From: Phoenix dactylifera
Taxonomy: Eukaryota > Streptophyta > Magnoliopsida > Arecales > Arecaceae
NCBI RefSeq assembly: GCF_009389715.1
Contig: NC_052392.1
Span: 38,435,410 to 38,499,409 of the forward strand
Length of the DNA: 64,000 bases
Reading direction: 5' to 3'
Shown: piece after piece, positions 61,641 through 64,000 of the stretch
Layout: every line of letters starts with the position of its first letter
Numbering within the stretch: the stretch's first letter is position 1
Translations under genes and position numbers: made by a program
The notes under the pieces: generated by a model
Database searches by the model: none
Seen by the model: only the letters and a program-made list of their open reading frames with translations
Told to the model about the DNA's origin: nothing

Positions 61641-64000
61641 AACAACACGACATTGAGGGAAGAGAAATTGACTACATTGAAGCTTGCTGATCATAGCATG
61701 CCAAAATTCAACTCACAAACTACATTCTAAGAAAGCTCTGCTTGATTTCCATTTGTCAGATTCTTCCTTTACATATGAATGTTTTTGTGACTGAAGTTGG
61801 CTGTTTACTCATCCCTAGAATTGCGACACATGCAATTTGCCTGATGAGTCATTCCAAAGAGAACATTCCCCTGTTGAGAAATTGAACTCATAAGGTCAAG
61901 AAAAAAAAAAAAAAAAAAGAGATATGCCACAAAGAGAATGTCACCCTGAATTATCACTTTAATGAAATGTGTAATGGCCATTATTACAGATACATCCCTT
62001 TTTTAACTCCCTAAACAGGGATGTTTGTTTAGAAATATAATAGGGACACTATTATGTGTCACCCAACCTTCTGCATTGATTTCCAAACATGCTTCCTATA
62101 CTGATAACTAGGGAAAAAAGGAAAAATAGTCAGAATTACAAAATAATACAACACTAGTGATTATGTATCTTAGGACAAACAGAACTAAAATTATTGTCCA
62201 TAAAAGCTATTCAACTGAATTATTACCAATTGAAAACAAAAGGTGAATATTCAAGCAAAAATCTAATAACCCTAAAAGAACTGGGGATAATGGGAAATAT
62301 TCAATAATACTTAGTCCATCAATCTAGAGATGCCTAAAAAGAGTGCCATATGATTCTGATATTCTTTTTTCAACTGTGTCTATTTTTTCATATTAACAAA
62401 CACAACAACCCAAAGTAACAAGATGATATCAAATGTAAGAATATCTAAGATGAACGAACAGGTGGAACAAGTAGAGGATGGTCTAAAAACTACACTAAAT
62501 ACTCAAAATACTATTGTAGATATGAATGAGAGCACTTGTGATAGAAAAGGCTCATAGCTCAGCAGAAAATATATGAGAGAGAGAGGAGAAACTTTCGTTT
62601 CACTCTATTCTTCCTTGTTCTAAGATATCAAGAATTCAGGCTCACATTCATTAATTTTGAACAAGTGTCTAAAAAAGAAAGATTAATTTTGAAACAATAC
62701 TAACATTAGAAAATGAACCGATTACTTTATCCTCAGTCTGTGGAAATAAATGACATACAATTTGCCATCATAAAAATTTACATCTCTCACCGAGCAACTT
62801 GCCTGAGCCTGGAAATCATATATTAATGAAACGTCATATTCAGATGACAACATCAATGCAGAAGACCATAAAATGCATCACCAAAATGTTTATCCTTTTC
62901 TACATGAAACATAATGAAAAGCAGAATAGTAAACTTTGCATACCATTGCTTTCTGGTGAATGGGTCTTTAACTTAAGGTGCGCTTGTTGAACGACTCCAT
63001 AGTTAAATTAGCAGTAAAGGCAGGTATGGAATTCATCTTCTTTATAAATATCTCAATCTGTAACAGTAACACTTAAGCTTAGTAGGTAGACTTACATTTC
63101 AGCATTATGACTCCATGCTCAAATGCATCTTAAATCACGGTATATCACTTGTGACCATTTTCAAGGCAGAATATTGCCACAAACAAAAAGCCTTAGTAAA
63201 CCATAAACATAACCAACAACCTTAAGAACTTGCATGAGTTTAGTATATCATTTGTCACCACACATCAATTCCAGAGCATATACTCTGACAAATGGATTCA
63301 CATTGCACAAAGATTCAGGTTAAGGGCATATCCCTTCATATACTAGAACTTTTGACTAAGTTATGGGCACCAGTGGAGGCTATGTCAAGTCCAGTGTAAC
63401 TTGTATGCCATATTTGATCCAAATATGTTTCTTTATTAGCTACTCATTCAACAATTAGGCCCAATTTTCAGTCAACATCTGGTTAAATCAGAATTTCACA
63501 ACCAAACTTGATGCTCTGAACTATGTCTGGTAATTAAACTATTTATGTTTGTTGCAGTCGCGAGTTTATGAGAACAATACAGAGTGTAGGTGAAGTTATT
63601 TGGCATAGGTTTGGACGGACACAATGAATAAGTACAAGTTCAGTTCAAGTGAAAAATTAGTTCTGGCATGATCCAAATTACTTGACCTACTTGAACCCGT
63701 AACAATAGGATACAATTCATATTCCTTATCGAGATTTTAGCCCTTGTTAACCAAGATCAAACTGAAATTGCAAAAGCAACAAATAGGTGATAACTTAAAA
63801 ATGGCCTAGCATGAGTATATAGTACATCTTAAAGAGTTTGGTGATAATTTGTGATCTTTTGGAAGAGAACTGCAACATGAATGCAATACACGGCAAAATC
63901 AAAGCAACATCAGATCAGATCTCATATTTCAGTCTAAGAACAATTCGTTTGCTTGGAAAATAGGTGTTTTAGGTGTTTTCATCTTAGTAATGTAGGCTCA
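61641..64000. other. Intergenic DNA, no gene recognised
   Basis: AT-rich with a poly(A) run at about 61900-61918. No exon, repeat array or transposon end was identified. Confidence 0.4.

Overview
The window is nuclear DNA from a flowering plant. It has few genes, long introns, AT-rich intergenic DNA and layers of decayed transposons. Intron length and repeat style suggest a large-genome monocot, perhaps a palm, but the species cannot be fixed from the sequence. Many short ORFs are chance frames.

Three complete multi-exon genes were reconstructed, all on the minus strand. The first is a five-exon PHD-finger protein of the MS1/MMD1 family (18944-27319, 709 aa). The second is an eight-exon GT31 beta-1,3-galactosyltransferase (29992-36224, 412 aa). 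The third is a five-exon NPF/PTR membrane transporter of the NPF4.3/4.4 type (42204-46432, 611 aa). All splice junctions are GT-AG and every reading phase joins. From memory, Arabidopsis At1g33420 (PHD finger), At1g33430 (KNS4/UPEX1 galactosyltransferase) and At1g33440 (NPF4.4/NRT1.13) are consecutive genes of the same three families, so this looks like an ancient conserved gene block. The PHD gene has telo-box motifs in its leader. The NPF gene has a TATA-like element with a long GA microsatellite just upstream of it.

Left part (1-18900): a partial CACTA transposon (1-4172) with transposase remnants, a captured aspartic-protease exon and palindromic subterminal repeats, apparently inserted into a LINE (4173-5300). 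After it come a fragment of the splicing factor SPF30, an orphan first exon with a promoter-like upstream region (8679), a second zinc-knuckle retroelement remnant (12.8-14.3 kb), a decayed exon (14.8-15.1 kb), several short tandem duplications and a tRNA-like SINE candidate.

Middle (27.7-47 kb): the galactosyltransferase intron 6 holds a fold-back DNA element with an AT-rich array of about 138-bp units. Between the galactosyltransferase and NPF genes lie repeats with TRIM-like sequence and a 5S rRNA fragment next to a poly(C) run.

Right part (47-64 kb): a 5'-truncated LINE with a clear 11-bp target duplication, a LINE RNase H remnant, and a complete non-autonomous Copia element (55051-61122) with a GGCTC target duplication. 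Its long LTRs carry a palindrome array upstream of the TATA box and, downstream of it, an array of about ten short hairpins whose stems differ while the loops stay alike. Its gag-like ORF is open but appears to lack the capsid C-terminal part and nucleocapsid, and its pol region is broken. The last 3 kb shows no gene.
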